Counted from the stretch's first letter, positions 12,089 through 23,797 are shown. The stretch is DNA of 64,000 bases from Todiramphus chloris collaris (GCA_025345505.1 JANVCC010000047.1:7119373-7183372), one strand, 5' to 3'. The notes: generated by a model not told the origin, from the sequence alone. A program made the numbers and translations.

Positions 12089-13033
12089 ATGGAGAGCTAC
12101 GAGGATGACTGAGGGACTTGAGCATCTCCCCTGTGAAGAAAGACAGGGAACTGGGGCTGTTTAGTCTGGAGAGGAGAAGACTGAGAGGGGACCTTATTAA
12201 TGTCTATAAATATCTGAAGGGTGGGTGTCAAATGGAAGGGGCCAAGCTCTTTTTTGTAGTGCTCAGCAACCAGACAAGGAACAGTGGGTATAAACTTGAG
12301 CATAGAAGATTCTACCTCAACATGAGGAGGAACTTCTTTACTGGGAGGGTGACAGAGCCTGGAACAGGCTGCCCAGAGAGACTGTGGAGTCTCCTTCTCT
12401 GGAGACTTTCAAAACCCATCCAGATGCATTCCTATGCAACATGCCCTGGGTGATCCTGCTCTGGCAGGGGGGTTGGACTCTATGATCTCCAGAAGTCACT
12501 GATTCACAGAATTAGTGAGGCTGGAAAAGACCTCTGAGATCATCAAGTCCAGCCTCTGACCCAACACCACCACATCGGCTAGACCATGGCACTGAGTGCC
12601 ACATCCAGCCTTTCTCTAAACACATCCAGGGACAGTGACTCCACCACCTCCCTGGGCAGCCCATTCCAATGTCTGATCACCCTCTCTGTCAGGAAGAGCT
12701 TCCTGATATCCAACCGAAACCTCCCCTGGCGCAGCTTCAGGCCATGCCCTCTCCTCCTGTCACTGGTTGCCTGGGAGAAAAGCCTGACCCCCTCCTGGCT
12801 ACATCCTCCCTTCAGGTAGCTTTAGAGAGCGACAAGGTGCCCCCTGAGTCTCCTCCAGGCTAAACAACCCCAGCTCCCTCAGCCTCTCCTCATAAGACTT
12901 TCCTTCTAGTCCCTTCCCCAGCCTTGCTGCTCTCCTCTGGACCTGCTCCAGCACCTCAAGATCCTTCTTGAAGTGAGGGGCCCAGAACTGTGCACAGGTC
13001 CCTTCCAACCCCTAACATTCTATGATTTTGTGA
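12089..13033 (+). mobile_element. CR1 LINE (outer), split by an inverted CR1
   Basis: The plus-oriented CR1 runs 12089-12497 (ORF2 end: RRLRGDLINVYKYLKGGCQ, NMRRNFF) to GGACTCTATGATCTCCAGAA. Its last bases, GGTCCCTTCCAACCCC then TAACATTCTATGATT, resume only at 12997-13033. The 500 bp between is another CR1 in the opposite orientation. The halves join to a normal CR1 3' end, so the inner copy is younger. Confidence 0.92.
12498..12996 (-). mobile_element. CR1 LINE (inner), inserted into a CR1
   Basis: Minus orientation: begins GATTCACAGAATTAGTGAGG and carries CAAGTCCAGCCTCTGACCC and ATCTCTCC-type ORF2 end wording (minus strand: [39 protein letters not shown]). The bases at its borders, AGAAGTC (12491-12497) and ACAGGTC (12994-13000), may be a diverged target-site duplication of AGAGGTC. 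Confidence 0.9.
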
Positions 13034-13390
13034 ATTTTTATCATGTTTGGGATTCCAGCAGGAAAAAAAAACCCGGAAGATCTAACCTGAAAGCCAGACA
13101 TACACTGGCAAGTGAGGGCTGTAATGAAATGGAGAGAGCTCGGTGTGTACCTCACAGGAAAAACTGTTCAGTTATCCGTCCCTCTACACTAACCACTTCA
13201 AGGCATGCGCAGGCATGATTTCATCTACACTGGCACCCACACTTGGTTTCAAGGTCATCGTAGCTGGCAAATGCTAACAGCTTATACTTAAAAGCATTCA
13301 GTCTTAATTCCTGCAGCCTGCTACTGAAATAACTTATGTTTTCAAACCAGAAAGATGTTTAAAGCTTTCTAATGCCTTCTGAGTACTCAC

Positions 13391-13684
13391 CAGCACATTT
13401 TGTTCTTGTTTTGAGAGCTGGGCCAGGAGATCCAGTCCCTCCTTCACCTGGTCTGGTAAGCAATACGCTGATTTCGTACTCGGTGTCGGGATCCAGGTGC
13501 CCGATCTTATAGCTCGTGGAGTCCACAGGTTGTATGTCATACCAGCTTCCACTGGAAGTTCGATACTCAACTTCCCTTTGAATGATGGGTCCATCCCCGT
13601 TGATGGAATTGGCATTCAACTGGATCCACAGGTAGGTTGCACCGACCGAGGAGAGCTGTGGTGGAGCAATGGGAACTGGTGGCT
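13391..13684 (-). CDS. PTPRM: PTPRM exon encoding the first fibronectin type III domain (about exon 7)
   Basis: A 294-nt minus-strand exon, phase 1 at both ends, with acceptor GTGCTTCAG and donor G|GTGAGT. It encodes a complete FNIII domain: [19 protein letters not shown] (conserved Trp), [23 protein letters not shown], the [16 protein letters not shown] strand, and [19 protein letters not shown] ending RTKCA. This is the first of four FNIII repeats in RPTP-mu. The length matches the R2B exon as I recall it. This exon gives the strongest paralog evidence for PTPRM over PTPRK, PTPRT and PTPRU. The next exon (FNIII 2) is not found between 1 and 13390, so that intron runs off the window. Confidence 0.96.
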
Positions 13685-14978
13685 CTGAAGCACAAGAAGG
13701 TACAAGAAGCGCAGTGATTTTACCGGCAGTTTTTCTGTGTCTCAAACATTCAAATAACCAACGGGATTTCTACTATAGCAGAGCTGAAGACTGCATCAAA
13801 CTATGAAGAAACCATCACTACAGATTAACTTATTTCCAGTAAACTGCAATACACAAGCTCTTTCGCTCATGCACTTGGACGTTTCAAAACACAGCTTTGG
13901 TGTGATACCACAGAACTTCCAAGCGGGTGCAGCTGGCACTCTCTTCACGAGACGTAACACGGCCACTTTTAGCTTCCACTTTCAAAAGACAGAAAACCTC
14001 AGCTTTCCTTCTCAAAACACAGCTCTTATTGAATGCAAACATAAATCGTACTCAAAACGGACCCTTTAAGCTAAAATTACTATTGTAGTCTAGCTTTAGA
14101 CATAGCCAGAATGGTGATTTCTATGTGAAAACAAAACTACTTTTTTTATTCATACTATTATTCATTATCATTATTTTTTCAAGTCCTACATCCCAGTTAA
14201 AGACGAAGAGCTTCTGAATGAGAGCTGGGGGAATTCTGGAGTCTTTAAGATGAGTCTGACTCTATTTGCACTAACTACCACAATCAGGGACGAGGCATGG
14301 GTGTGATCTCCTGATAGTTTGGGTTTTGAAGCTTTTATTTTAAGATCACTTTTATTTATTACTTGATAGACATCTCATTTTAAATTACACCACAGAAATA
14401 ATTTGCAGACATCATCTCTTTTTTAAAGGTAAATAACAAAGTCATTTTTTTCCTATTGATTAGCCAGGAAACTCTCTGCTCTTTCATGCATCACATCAGC
14501 ATAAAATTCCCCTTCCCATTGGTTAAATATATTCAAGTAGAATGATACCAAGCGGCTGTAATAAGGCACTGTTTGATCCAATATTCTTAGCATATCTCTC
14601 AGCAAACACTGCCACCTTCTTAAGGCTACACAGAATATGTAATGAACGTTGACTATCTGCCTTCCCTAAGCTGTAGATTCAGATTTATCCTCTCTGCAGC
14701 CATTTCCCAATGTGTTGAGAGATAGGTAGTCAAACAGAAAAGCAGCTAAATTTATAGCTGAATTTATATATTTCCTCATTTTCTCAAGGACTTCAAAGTC
14801 AAGAATTAAAGCACATCAAAGAATGAAGCACAAGGGAGAAAGGAACCCTGGAAATAAGTATTAATATTTCCTGAGAAATAGTGGAATTGCTATTTTAACA
14901 AACATCTAATTATACTGCATTCTTACTTTTTTCATTTGCATAGAGAGCGCTCAACTCGCAGATCATGAAGTATGTTGA

Positions 14979-15358
14979 ATCATATAGACTGGACTGGGTT
15001 GGAAGGGACCTTGCAAGGTCCCTGAGTCCAACCCCCTGCACTGAGCAGGGCTACCTGCAACTAGAGCAGGTTGCTCAGAGCCCCGGCCAACCTCACCTGC
15101 AATGGTGCCAGGGATGGGGCAGCGACCACCTCTCTGGGCAACCTGGGACAGGCTCTCACCACCCTCAGCAGAAAAAATTTCTTCCTTCTCTCCAGTCTAA
15201 ATCTCCCTCTTTTAGTTTCAAACCATCACTCCTTGTCCCATCCCAAAAGGCCCCACTAAAAAGTCCCTCCTCATCTTTCTGACAGTCCCCTTGAAGTGAT
15301 GAAAGGCCACCAGAAGGTCTCCCCAGAGACTTCTATTCTCCAGGCTGAACAAGCCCAA
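14979..15358 (-). mobile_element. CR1 LINE 3' fragment
   Basis: Minus orientation: GGGTTGGAAGGGACCTTGCA, the CAACTAGAGCAGGTTGCTCA block, then CACCTGCAATGGTGCCAGGG and GGTCTCCCCAGAG. Same subfamily as 32642-32958, which lacks about 40 bp found here. Confidence 0.92.
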
Positions 15359-15507
15359 GAAGATTCAAGATTAACTACGCCTCCGATAGCGTTCCCACTT
15401 AGCACTGTAAACTTGTTCGCAAACTCCAATCTGTGTAATCTATAGATGCTGAAATATGACATCACAAAACAGCAAACACAGGCTTGGGCATTATATATTT
15501 CCATCTT

Positions 15508-15548
15508 AAAAATAAAATAAAAAAAAACCAAACCAAAAAACCAAACCC
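15508..15548 (+). repeat. A/AACC-rich low-complexity tract
   Basis: Runs of A broken by AACC units (AAAACCAAACCAAAAAACC). Similar tracts occur at 29762-29900, 46146-46192 and 62787-62848, and on the other strand at 37791-37865. Common in bird introns. Confidence 0.8.
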
Positions 15549-16476
15549 CTTCATCTTAAAATTAACTGATAACTATAATGAAGAAATGAGACAGGGGCCA
15601 AGAAACCAGAACATCTCCAAATACGTCTGCTAATTACTACTGATTGCGGTAAATACCAAGAAAAATAATATATTGCAGTAGATTCTGGTATACAAAGAAA
15701 AGAATCTTGTTTGCATTTTCAGGTCCCTAAGGAAAACACTGCTACATGTCAGCAGCACCGCACAGCAAACCAATGGCATCATTCAGTTCAACGCGTCCAG
15801 CATTTTTTGCTCCTGACGCATAGAAACCATGGCTTCACCCAGCCACATCTGCAAAGGACTCAACTCAAAAAGAAGTTAGCATAAATTTTAATCACGAGGC
15901 TGTTTTGTGAACCAAGACATGAAATGGAACGTTTATAGAGCATCCCGAGGCGTTTACTTAGCCATGCTGAAAGAACGGTTAATTACTTTCAAGTTTCAAC
16001 CGCTGCTAAAGTCTGTTGAAGTGCCATTTGAAATGCGAACTCAGGAGCTGGGTCACTGAGGTTGGTGGTTACACCAATTCATTCCAAATATTACAAGTAC
16101 TTGAAACAGACAGTATTTTATTGTCTTTTTCTCTCTCGGGGAGTGTTTTTCATTCCTCCCTGACCAGAGTGCGCAAGGTTCTTGTGAGCGGCGTTGCTTG
16201 AGCAAAGCCTGCGAATACTTAATGCTAGTGACTTAGTTTAATACTAAAAGTAGTTGTCTTGCCACAGATCAAGGTTACATAAATTGACCCTTTCATTACA
16301 AATATGATTATTATCATTCCACTGTTTAAAAACACAAGCCCCAGAGTTAAGCAGATGCTCTCAAACCATGTGCTACCAAATACAGTAAGCCAATTTCATG
16401 ACTCGAGTATGGAAGTTGTTCTTCTGACTTACTAATTGATTCCTGCTTTCAGCAGAATGACTGAATTTTTTCAGGG

Positions 16477-16733
16477 TACTGAGAGGTAATGGTAGCAAGG
16501 TGAAACACAGAAAGTTCCACCTCAACATGAGGAAAAACTTCTTCACTGTGAGAGTGACAGAGCCTGGAACAGGCTGCCCAGAGAGGCTGTGGAGTCTCCT
16601 TCTCTGGAGACTTTCAATACCCATCTGGATCTGTTCCTGTGTGGCCTGCCCTGGGTGTTCCTGCTCTGGGATCAAGGGTGTTGGACTCAGTGATTTCCAG
16701 AGGTCCCTTCCAACCCTCACCATTCTATGACTT
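16477..16733 (+). mobile_element. CR1 LINE 3' fragment
   Basis: Plus orientation: GTGAAACACAGAAAGTTCC, AACATGAGGAAAAACTTC, GTTGGACTCAGTGATTTCC and tail CACCATTCTATGACTTTG. Same subfamily as 25340-26016. Confidence 0.92.
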
Positions 16734-16962
16734 TGGATCGCTTAAGCATCAGATTGCAGCACCAGCACCCTTCCCTAAAAGCAGTTTTACTGGTGGCCAC
16801 TGGGTAGTCTTAAATAAATACCACACAAATGATTGTCCAAGTAATAACGTTAGGAAATGAAGGTGTTATTGTACCTTATGAAAATGGAACAATAGAGCTG
16901 AGATTTTACAGCTGTGTAATTCAAGGAAGGAATTGTGACTGATTGTAGAAGTTTGTAGCAAT

Positions 16963-17025
16963 CATGGAATCAATCACAGAAAGCCCTGGGTTGGAAGGCA
17001 CCTCCAAAGGTCACCTAGCCATGGA
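16963..17025 (-). mobile_element. CR1 LINE, very short 3' end
   Basis: Minus orientation: only the tail complement and the GGGTTGGAAGGCACCTCC block remain, about 60 bp. A severely 5'-truncated copy. Confidence 0.75.
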
Positions 17026-17144
17026 TATTTTAAACAATAGTTTTAGCTTAAAGAGGATCTTCCTTGTAGGTCTCTCTTGAAACAAGTAAAAAGAGATATT
17101 TAGTACCAGGAAAGCCTTTAAAGACAGGCTTTAAAATAGAATAC

Positions 17145-17166
17145 TAATAAAAAAAAAAAAAAAAAG
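17145..17166 (+). repeat. A-rich homopolymer tract
   Basis: A run of about 16 A, interrupted only at its edges, follows AATACTAAT. It has no recognisable retroposed body next to it. Confidence 0.7.
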
Positions 17167-18313
17167 AAGATAAGCCTCACCATTATTTCAAATTTAATGT
17201 TTTTCAGACTTTGGACAGACAAGTGACCTCTCCTGGAGTTCTGTGACAAATGGCCATGGGCATAATCCCTTAAGGAAAGAAAATAGAGGCCACCTGACCA
17301 AGCCAGAGGTCTGCAGAGGACAAGAAGCTTTATGCAGAGGCTCTCAAGTCCCTCTACGTAAACAGATCAGTTATGGTAAATATGGGGAATAAACCAAAGC
17401 CTTTATGACAAGGAGCAGCCCTTCTCTTCTGCAGAGAATAAAAACAAATTCAGCCCTCTGTGTATATAACTATTCTTACGCGCTTCTAAATTAATTGGAA
17501 CCACATTGGAAATGTCAACTCCTTTATTGCACTGTTTTGTACTTTAAACGATAAGGAATTTCCAAATATTTCCTACGAGATCCTAACACCTTTATGTCTT
17601 GCAGCTCTTCTAATATTTTAATTGGGAGGGGAAAGGCCTCACACAGATGCCAGTGGAGATAAGGTAAATCTCTGAGATTTAGGTGAGTTATAGAACAGAA
17701 AAATTGACACCACTTCTCTGTGGCTCAGAACACCTAACTTGAAAAATGAAAAAAAAAACCAAAAGCAACCCCCAAAAGCTACTTTAAAAGTATTTTTTCC
17801 ATTTTTATTTTGAGGTCAGACTGGGAGAATGAAGCCATGCTGCATCTGCAGGGGACAGGGTAAAAACCTTTACCCTGGAAAAGGAATTATTTTTTAATCA
17901 GTTCCTAACTTTTAGAAAGAAAACACCACAATACTCCCACATGAAGCTGTTCAGCACATCACAAGTAGGTGAAGAGATAAAAATAAGGTATCGATCATCT
18001 CTGATGCTGTGTCCACATTAATAACATCCTAATTATAGCAAAACTAACCATTATGATTTTGTAGCCTTGAGATCAACTAAACAGCATTATTTTTATAGTA
18101 TTTTCTTCCATTTTCCTTTTTTTTTTTCTTTTACATACAGAGAAATATATGTATGTGAGTGTGTATTATTTTGCTCCTCTTTGGAGCACGCAAATGAAGG
18201 CTGTAACAGAGAGTGGTCGATGCCCCATCGCTGGAAGTCTTCCAGGTCAGGTGATTCTTTGATTACAACCCCTTTGGAAACAATGGAAAGCAGTGCCATT
18301 TTGCAGCATTTAA

Positions 18314-18408
18314 TTGTGGATAAAGGGCAACAAATACCCCCACTGAAAATAGAAGACATAGCAATGATTCTTCATGCAATATATTTTATATATTTTAAGA
18401 AAAAACAA
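18314..18408 (-). repeat. Non-CR1 segment shared with 63552-63648
   Basis: About 95 bp of AT-rich sequence (GATAAAGGGCAACAAATACC, CACTGAAAATAGAAGACA, CAATGATTCTTCATGCAATA, then TATTTTATATATTTTAAG) recurs almost unchanged, inverted, at 63552-63648. At both places it directly adjoins a CR1 whose 3' end stops at GGCAGCACTGACTT, without the usual tail. Its origin is unknown to me. Confidence 0.85.
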
Positions 18409-18655
18409 GTCAGTGCTGCCAGGGCACCAGTAACCCATGTCCCTCAGCACCACAGCTCCACAATTTGAAACCCCTCCAGGAATCATGGGAACTCTACCAC
18501 TGCCCTGGGCAGCCTGGGACAGCCCTGAACAACCACTGTGGGGAAGAAATTGTTCCTCGGGTCCAACCTAAACCTCCCATGGGTCAGCTTGAGAACATTT
18601 CCGCTCGTCCTATCACTTGCTCCTTGGGAGAACAGACTGACCTCCACTGTTAATA
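18408..18655 (-). mobile_element. CR1 LINE fragment lacking its normal 3' tail
   Basis: Minus orientation: CAGTGCTGCCAGGGCACCAG, TCCCTCAGCACCACAGCTCC, CTGCCCTGGGCAGCCTGGG, then degraded ORF2 sequence. The last about 60 bp of CR1 (GGTTGGACTTGATGATC to the octamer tail) are absent and replaced by the segment at 18314-18408. Confidence 0.9.
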
Positions 18656-21542
18656 ATTAAAAAATTGTTAATATTTTCTTACTGTGTCTTGATCCGAAAA
18701 TGACTTTGCCCTACAGAATACAGTCTTTGCTCTAGAGGTCCAGAAGCTGTTTGGTTCCTTTCCCAAGGTTAAATCTCCCACTTGGAAAGCGCAGACGCCT
18801 AAGCTGCCAGCATTACAGATGGCTACCTTGCCATGCCCTCGCTTAAAAACCTAACAAAACTCCTTTTAACCAATTTGACACCTGGGTTTACCTAGTTTGA
18901 ACTCAATAAGCAGTCTGAACTCTGCAATAATCTGATGTCTGCTCAGACAGCCTCATTCTGTCCTCCTAAATCTAATCTGTGTTAGATCTGCCCACCATTA
19001 GAAAAATTTAACCTCGGGACCGTATGTAGAAGCCTAATTTACTTCACCAAATAGATTTAATCAATTCCACCCTACTATTTTTCCTTTTGTTCAATGTTTG
19101 ATTACTTTTATGTCACCCGTTAGGTACAAACGTCCGTTTTTTACAATAAGTGGGTGATCTGACAAGGCCAATTTCCTGTCTCCCATTAGATAAAGTGACA
19201 TTTCAATCCAACTCCCTGACAAACTTAGATGAGGACGCTGGGTAGTTTGAGCACACACAATGACGAGGCACTTGTCTTTTCAGCCTTTCCTATCAGAACA
19301 AACACTTGGGTAGATTGAAAACCTCCCCTTCAGGATTTATTTAAATAGAGCAATCAATACTTTATTTCACCACCCTCTAAAAGGCATATAAGATAACACA
19401 AGTTTTCCAAAAAGCAACCCAAAAAACCAATTATTTCTTTTCCTTGCCTTCTTTTTTAAGGCTAGGCAAATTGTTCCCTGACAGGCTCCTTGCTCATTAA
19501 CCAGGCAATATTCATGTTTACAGTTCTTTAATAAGATAACATGGGATTAACTGACAGCTTTTTAATTGCTTTTTTTTTTTTTCCTTCCCCATACAGATGA
19601 AACTTTGCTAAAATCATTTCTGCTCAGGTAAGAAAAAAGGAAAGAGGGGAAAAAAAAGAGCATTTGGTAGTTTCTTACACGTCTCATCTTCAAGATTTCC
19701 TTCCTATTCCTTTCTGGTTTCAGGTTTGCTTCGCAGCACCTGATAACTAGTGACCCTTCCAATGATTTCAGAAGTTCTGGGTCCTGGTCTCCAGTGCCAC
19801 ACAACATCACTACAAACCTTAAAGAAGTAACACAAGCAAATAACTGGAATCTCCTTAGAGTAAGTTCCTATTTAGTGAAACTGTCTACAGTGAAGTAGAA
19901 GGGATGTTGCATGGAGTTGTCTCTTCCGTGCAAATGCCCCTACTTAAAAGCAGAGATGTTTTGAAGAAATCACAGCTCTGGGGCAGGATTTACTTATTTG
20001 CAACCAGAGTTCCAAGCTCAGCAGCCAGAGTGAAACAGAGCACGACAAACGTGAAGAACTGATTGTCTTTAACTCACGAACGCCAGGTTTGACTCTCCTG
20101 TCATCCTAGCAATGTAATTCCTGGGAAATTCCTCTTAAGTTAGCTTAGTAACAAAGAGCATAAACGAGAATTAGATTCATTGTTGGCAACAAAGAGTGGG
20201 GAGCAATTACACCACTGGTTCTGCAGAGACTATCATTAAGCCATCAGTAATTCCCCAAGATACTAAGCGTTACATGCAACCTAAGTAAATATACATTTTG
20301 CATGATTTACTGATGGTAATGGATAAAAAAAAAAAAGACAGACCTGCACAGGAATCCATCCATTATCTCTGAATTCTGCTAACTACCATTGCAGAAAAGC
20401 TGCTGGAAAAAAAAAAAAAACCTCCCAGCAAATACAATTTCTTAATTATATGCCATCAATAAGAAAGCATATTTACTAATTAGCCCCATAATGCTGCTAT
20501 TTCAGTGTAGTCATCTAAGGTTTTACAGCACAATGTTTCAAATGAGTCTTTTTAGGTCAGAAGGAATGACCTGCAGGTGGTCTTATAAAAGCTCCAATAC
20601 AAGCAACGGGGATTACCATAATTACTTCTCCACTCCAGGAGTAGTTAATGGGATTACACCCTAAGGCTCTCTGCTTGCTCACAGTGCCCAGTGCACCTTT
20701 TCTGAAAGAACCTGCGTAAGCACAAATACCTTAATAACATGCTTCGTAATTTCATCTACCGTGCTGCAAAAAGGAGCACTAATAGATTAAAAAACCCAAA
20801 CCCAAAGAAATGGGAAAAAAACCTAGCTTCTTCAGCTTCCTGTTCCTCCTGTCACTGAAGCAGTAACAGGCAGTCAGTGTTTTTCCTTGTTCTCACTGAT
20901 GTTAGGTCTAAAAGATGCTTCATCCTTCCTATTGGAATGACTTTCTTAACTAACATCTCCATTTTTGGCCATCCTTTTAATTCCCTTTGCTCGTTTGTAC
21001 TGAACTACTATTTCTTCCACCATGCGTTATCTCCCCCACTGCTTCTTTCTTCACCTGCCCATTTAAATAGCTCATCTGAGTTTTCACACCACGTTTTCTT
21101 TTATCTTCATATACTAGTTATCTGCAACCTCCTCCTCCTTGTCTCATCCTGCTTCTCTCCATTTCTGTAGAACACATCAACTGACACCACATTCATGCTT
21201 TTCAAAAACGGCCGCTTCTTCATTATGGTTCTCCTGAATTTGACCTACTGTTCTCCAGTCTAACCCGTAGCCCAAGCTTCTTCCTCTTCCAATCAACCCC
21301 TGCTTGTTTCATAAATACTATCCTAACCATACCTCCATTCATCATTTTCTTCTTAAATACCCCCCTCAATTTTTATTTAATTCCAAAACCTCATCCTTAC
21401 CTACAGCATAACTGCTAATCTTCCTGTATGTCTTCTCATAACAAACTCTATTGTCCTTCTCACATTTTCTCGCTTTTTTTTTTCCCCCTAACACTTTTGC
21501 TTTTATAACTTGGCCTGATTCTTTATGCCACTGTGCCTTCTG
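18656..21542. other. Longest repeat-poor stretch of the 10.3 kb intron
   Basis: No CR1, LTR, exon or RNA gene recognised. The left half (18700-20770) is complex AT-rich unique sequence with many TAATTA and TTAAT motifs. 20876-21540 is strikingly pyrimidine-rich on the + strand. Short homopolymers occur at 19569-19582 (T) and 20409-20422 (A). It could hold conserved regulatory elements, but nothing in the sequence alone proves it. Confidence 0.5.
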
Positions 21543-21738
21543 TCATAGAATCATAGAATTGTCAGGGTTGGAAGGGACATTAAAGATCATCTGGTTCCAA
21601 CCCCCCTGCCATGGGCAGGGACACCTCCCACTAGAGCAGGTTGCTCAGAGCCCCATCCAGCTTGGCCTTAAAAACTTCCAGGGATGGGGCTTCCACCACC
21701 TCTCTGGGCAACCTGTTTCAGTGTCTCAGCACTGTCCT
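21543..21738 (-). mobile_element. CR1 LINE 3' fragment
   Basis: Minus orientation: TCATAGAATCATAGAATTGT, GGGTTGGAAGGGACATTAAA, CCATGGGCAGGGACACCTCC, ATGGGGCTTCCACCACC. The same subfamily lies in plus orientation at 60228-60428 and 3978-4208. Confidence 0.94.
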
Positions 21739-22069
21739 TCAAACCCTTCCTTTCCTGCCAGCTTCTCATACACATGCTTTACAATTGACCTCAAAACCAA
21801 GATCCATGGTAGTATTCAGATGTAAGTTATCCCACACCTCGCTGCTTTGTCCTACACAGAAGTTGCCTTTAGGAAAAGGATCACATCTTTAAAAAGTCCT
21901 GACAGATACCATATAGGTTTATAAATATTCAAAATAATTCAAGAGTTAAGAGAAAGAAAAGAGCAAATCCCAGATCAACTAATAACAAAGCCCCTTATCC
22001 ATTTTCCTGCCTGCAACCAAAACTGTGCAAACTCTAAAACCGGCACTGAGTCTTTAATTCATAGACTAG

Positions 22070-22232
22070 AATCACAGAATCATTCAGGTTGGAAAAGACC
22101 CTTGGGATCATCAAGTCCAATCATTAACTTTACAAAGTTCAGCCCTAAACCACGTCCCTCAACACCACATCTAAACGACCCTTAAACACATCCAGGGATG
22201 GTGACTCAACCCCCTCCCTGAGCAGCCTATAA
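22070..22232 (-). mobile_element. CR1 LINE 3' fragment
   Basis: Minus orientation: ATCACAGAATCATTCAGG, GGAAAAGACCCTTGGGATCA, CTAAACCACGTCCCTCAACA and ACACATCCAGGGATGGTGAC. About 160 bp, truncated on its ORF2 side. Confidence 0.92.
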
Positions 22233-22979
22233 TTCGATGACAAAGTCATCTAAATCTACTACTTTGTATCTTAACTCAGAAGATAAAACCCAGGGCAGAA
22301 TTTGGAAAGCAGCACAAGAAGGCATTACATAAACATTAATTTCTTGCTCTGATACTTCCTCGCCTGTAAATTCCACTCAGTCCACGACAACAGCTCTAGC
22401 GGTATCATCTGTGACAACCCAAAGGCTATCCCCAAAAGAGAAAAAGTCCTACTCAGCGAAGGGTACCATTTCCAAGACTCAGAGGATGCATAATAGATGT
22501 GTGTCCTTCCTAATTCACAGAGGAAAATCCCACCACTGCAGTGGATTTAGTTTTAGGGCACATCTTCACTCCTTGCCACCTTGGATCAGATTGTTTTCAG
22601 AAAGAAGAGAAAAAGAGCCTTTAGCTCTTCCACTCAGCTCGTTTGCTGGGCACAGACCAGACCAGAAAGGGAAGACACATAGCACAGTGACACAGCACCA
22701 CAGCTTAGCTGCTACACAATCTGGTTTTCTCTCTGACAGAACCAAAATAAAGTTGTGTTCCTCCAAAACGGTGGTATAAAAGTAAGCAGCAATCAATATG
22801 CTATTTAAATATAATGAGGAAAAAAAAAAAAAAGATGTTTTAGCACAGTTTTCTCTACCAAGGATGGACAGACCTGTACCTGTTCCATTTACACTTGTAT
22901 CCCCTGCTGCTTTCAAAAACCTCCTTCCAAATGGAAGAATTTGTCTTCGCTTTAACATAACCAGTACAGGTTAGTAGGT

Positions 22980-23660
22980 GAGCTCCATGGAAAAGGACCT
23001 TGGAGTCCTCACAGACAAGTTCTCCATGGGACAACAATGTGACCTTGTGTTCGAGAAGGCCAGTGGTCTCCTGAAGTGCATGAAGAAGAGTGTGGCCAGC
23101 AGATCAGGGGAGGTTCTCTTCCCCCTCTACTCTGCACTAGTGAGACCTCATCTGGAGTACTGCATCCAGATCTAAGCTCCCCAGTACAAGAGGGGCAGAG
23201 ATCTACTGGAGAGAGTCCAATGGAGGCTATGAGGATGATGAAGGGGCTGGAACACACCTGCCTGATGAGGAAATGCTGAGAGCCCTGGGGCTTTTTATCC
23301 TGGAGAGGAGAAGACTGAGAGGGGATCTAATTAATGTCTATAAATACATAAGGGCTGGGTGTCAAGTAGGCGGGGACAACCTCTTTTCACTTGTGCCCTG
23401 TGATAGGATGAGGGGCCATGGATCCAAGCTCGAGTTCAAGAAGTTCCACCTCAACATGAGGAAGAACTTCTTTACTGTGAGGGTGACAGAACACTGGAAC
23501 AGACTCCCCAGAGAGGTGTGGAGTCTCCTTCTCTGGAGACTTTCAAGACCTGTCTGGATGCATTTCTGCATGTGGTGTCCTAGTTTTGGTCCTGCTCTGG
23601 CAGGGGGGCTGGACTTAATGATCTTCAGAGGTCCCTTCCAACCCCTAACGTGATTCTGTG
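22980..23660 (+). mobile_element. CR1 LINE, 680-bp 5'-truncated copy with ORF2 C-terminus
   Basis: Plus orientation: begins in the ORF2 region MEKDLGVLTDKFSMGQQCD and continues [12 protein letters not shown] (then a stop), RRRLRGDLINVYKYIRAGCQ and NMRKNFFTVRVTEHWNRLPR, ending CCAACCCCTAACGTGATTCT. Several stops and frame changes show it is dead. It mirrors the copy at 888-1594. Confidence 0.95.
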
Positions 23661-23797
23661 TAAATCTTTCGTGCTCTGCAGTAAATATATTTTTAGACTG
23701 CAATCTCCACAAAGGAGGTAAAGAACCAGCATTACATTCATACCTTGAGAAAAAATCATCTTGCACAGAGAGATAGTTCTCAATAGCTCTCCATTTT

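Larger units (their letters stand above)
1..13390 (-). other. PTPRM: Intron after the FNIII-1 exon, partial
   Basis: Donor GTGAGT at 13390 opens this intron; its acceptor lies to the left of the window. It holds CR1 copies at 888-1594, 3487-3872, 3978-4208, 5985-6345, 7762-7900 and 12089-13033, and an LTR/CR1 mosaic at 10657-11046. The stretches 1-887, 1594-3486, 4209-5984, 6346-7761, 7901-10656, 11047-12088 and 13034-13390 hold no feature I recognise beyond homopolymer runs, a hairpin at 5596-5660 and a tandem duplication at 8859-8890. No second FNIII exon is visible on the minus strand. Confidence 0.85.

Noticed and set aside
1..13390. Second FNIII exon of PTPRM
   Set aside because: A 300-nt exon with conserved FNIII wording should be visible on the minus strand; none was found.
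22411..22958. Two overlapping open frames of 122 and 130 codons on opposite strands
   Set aside because: No domain or conserved wording, and both break into low-complexity sequence; chance frames in intron DNA.
22980..23660. CR1 ORF2 as a working reverse transcriptase
   Set aside because: Only the C-terminal end is present and stops interrupt it; the same holds for every CR1 piece in the window.
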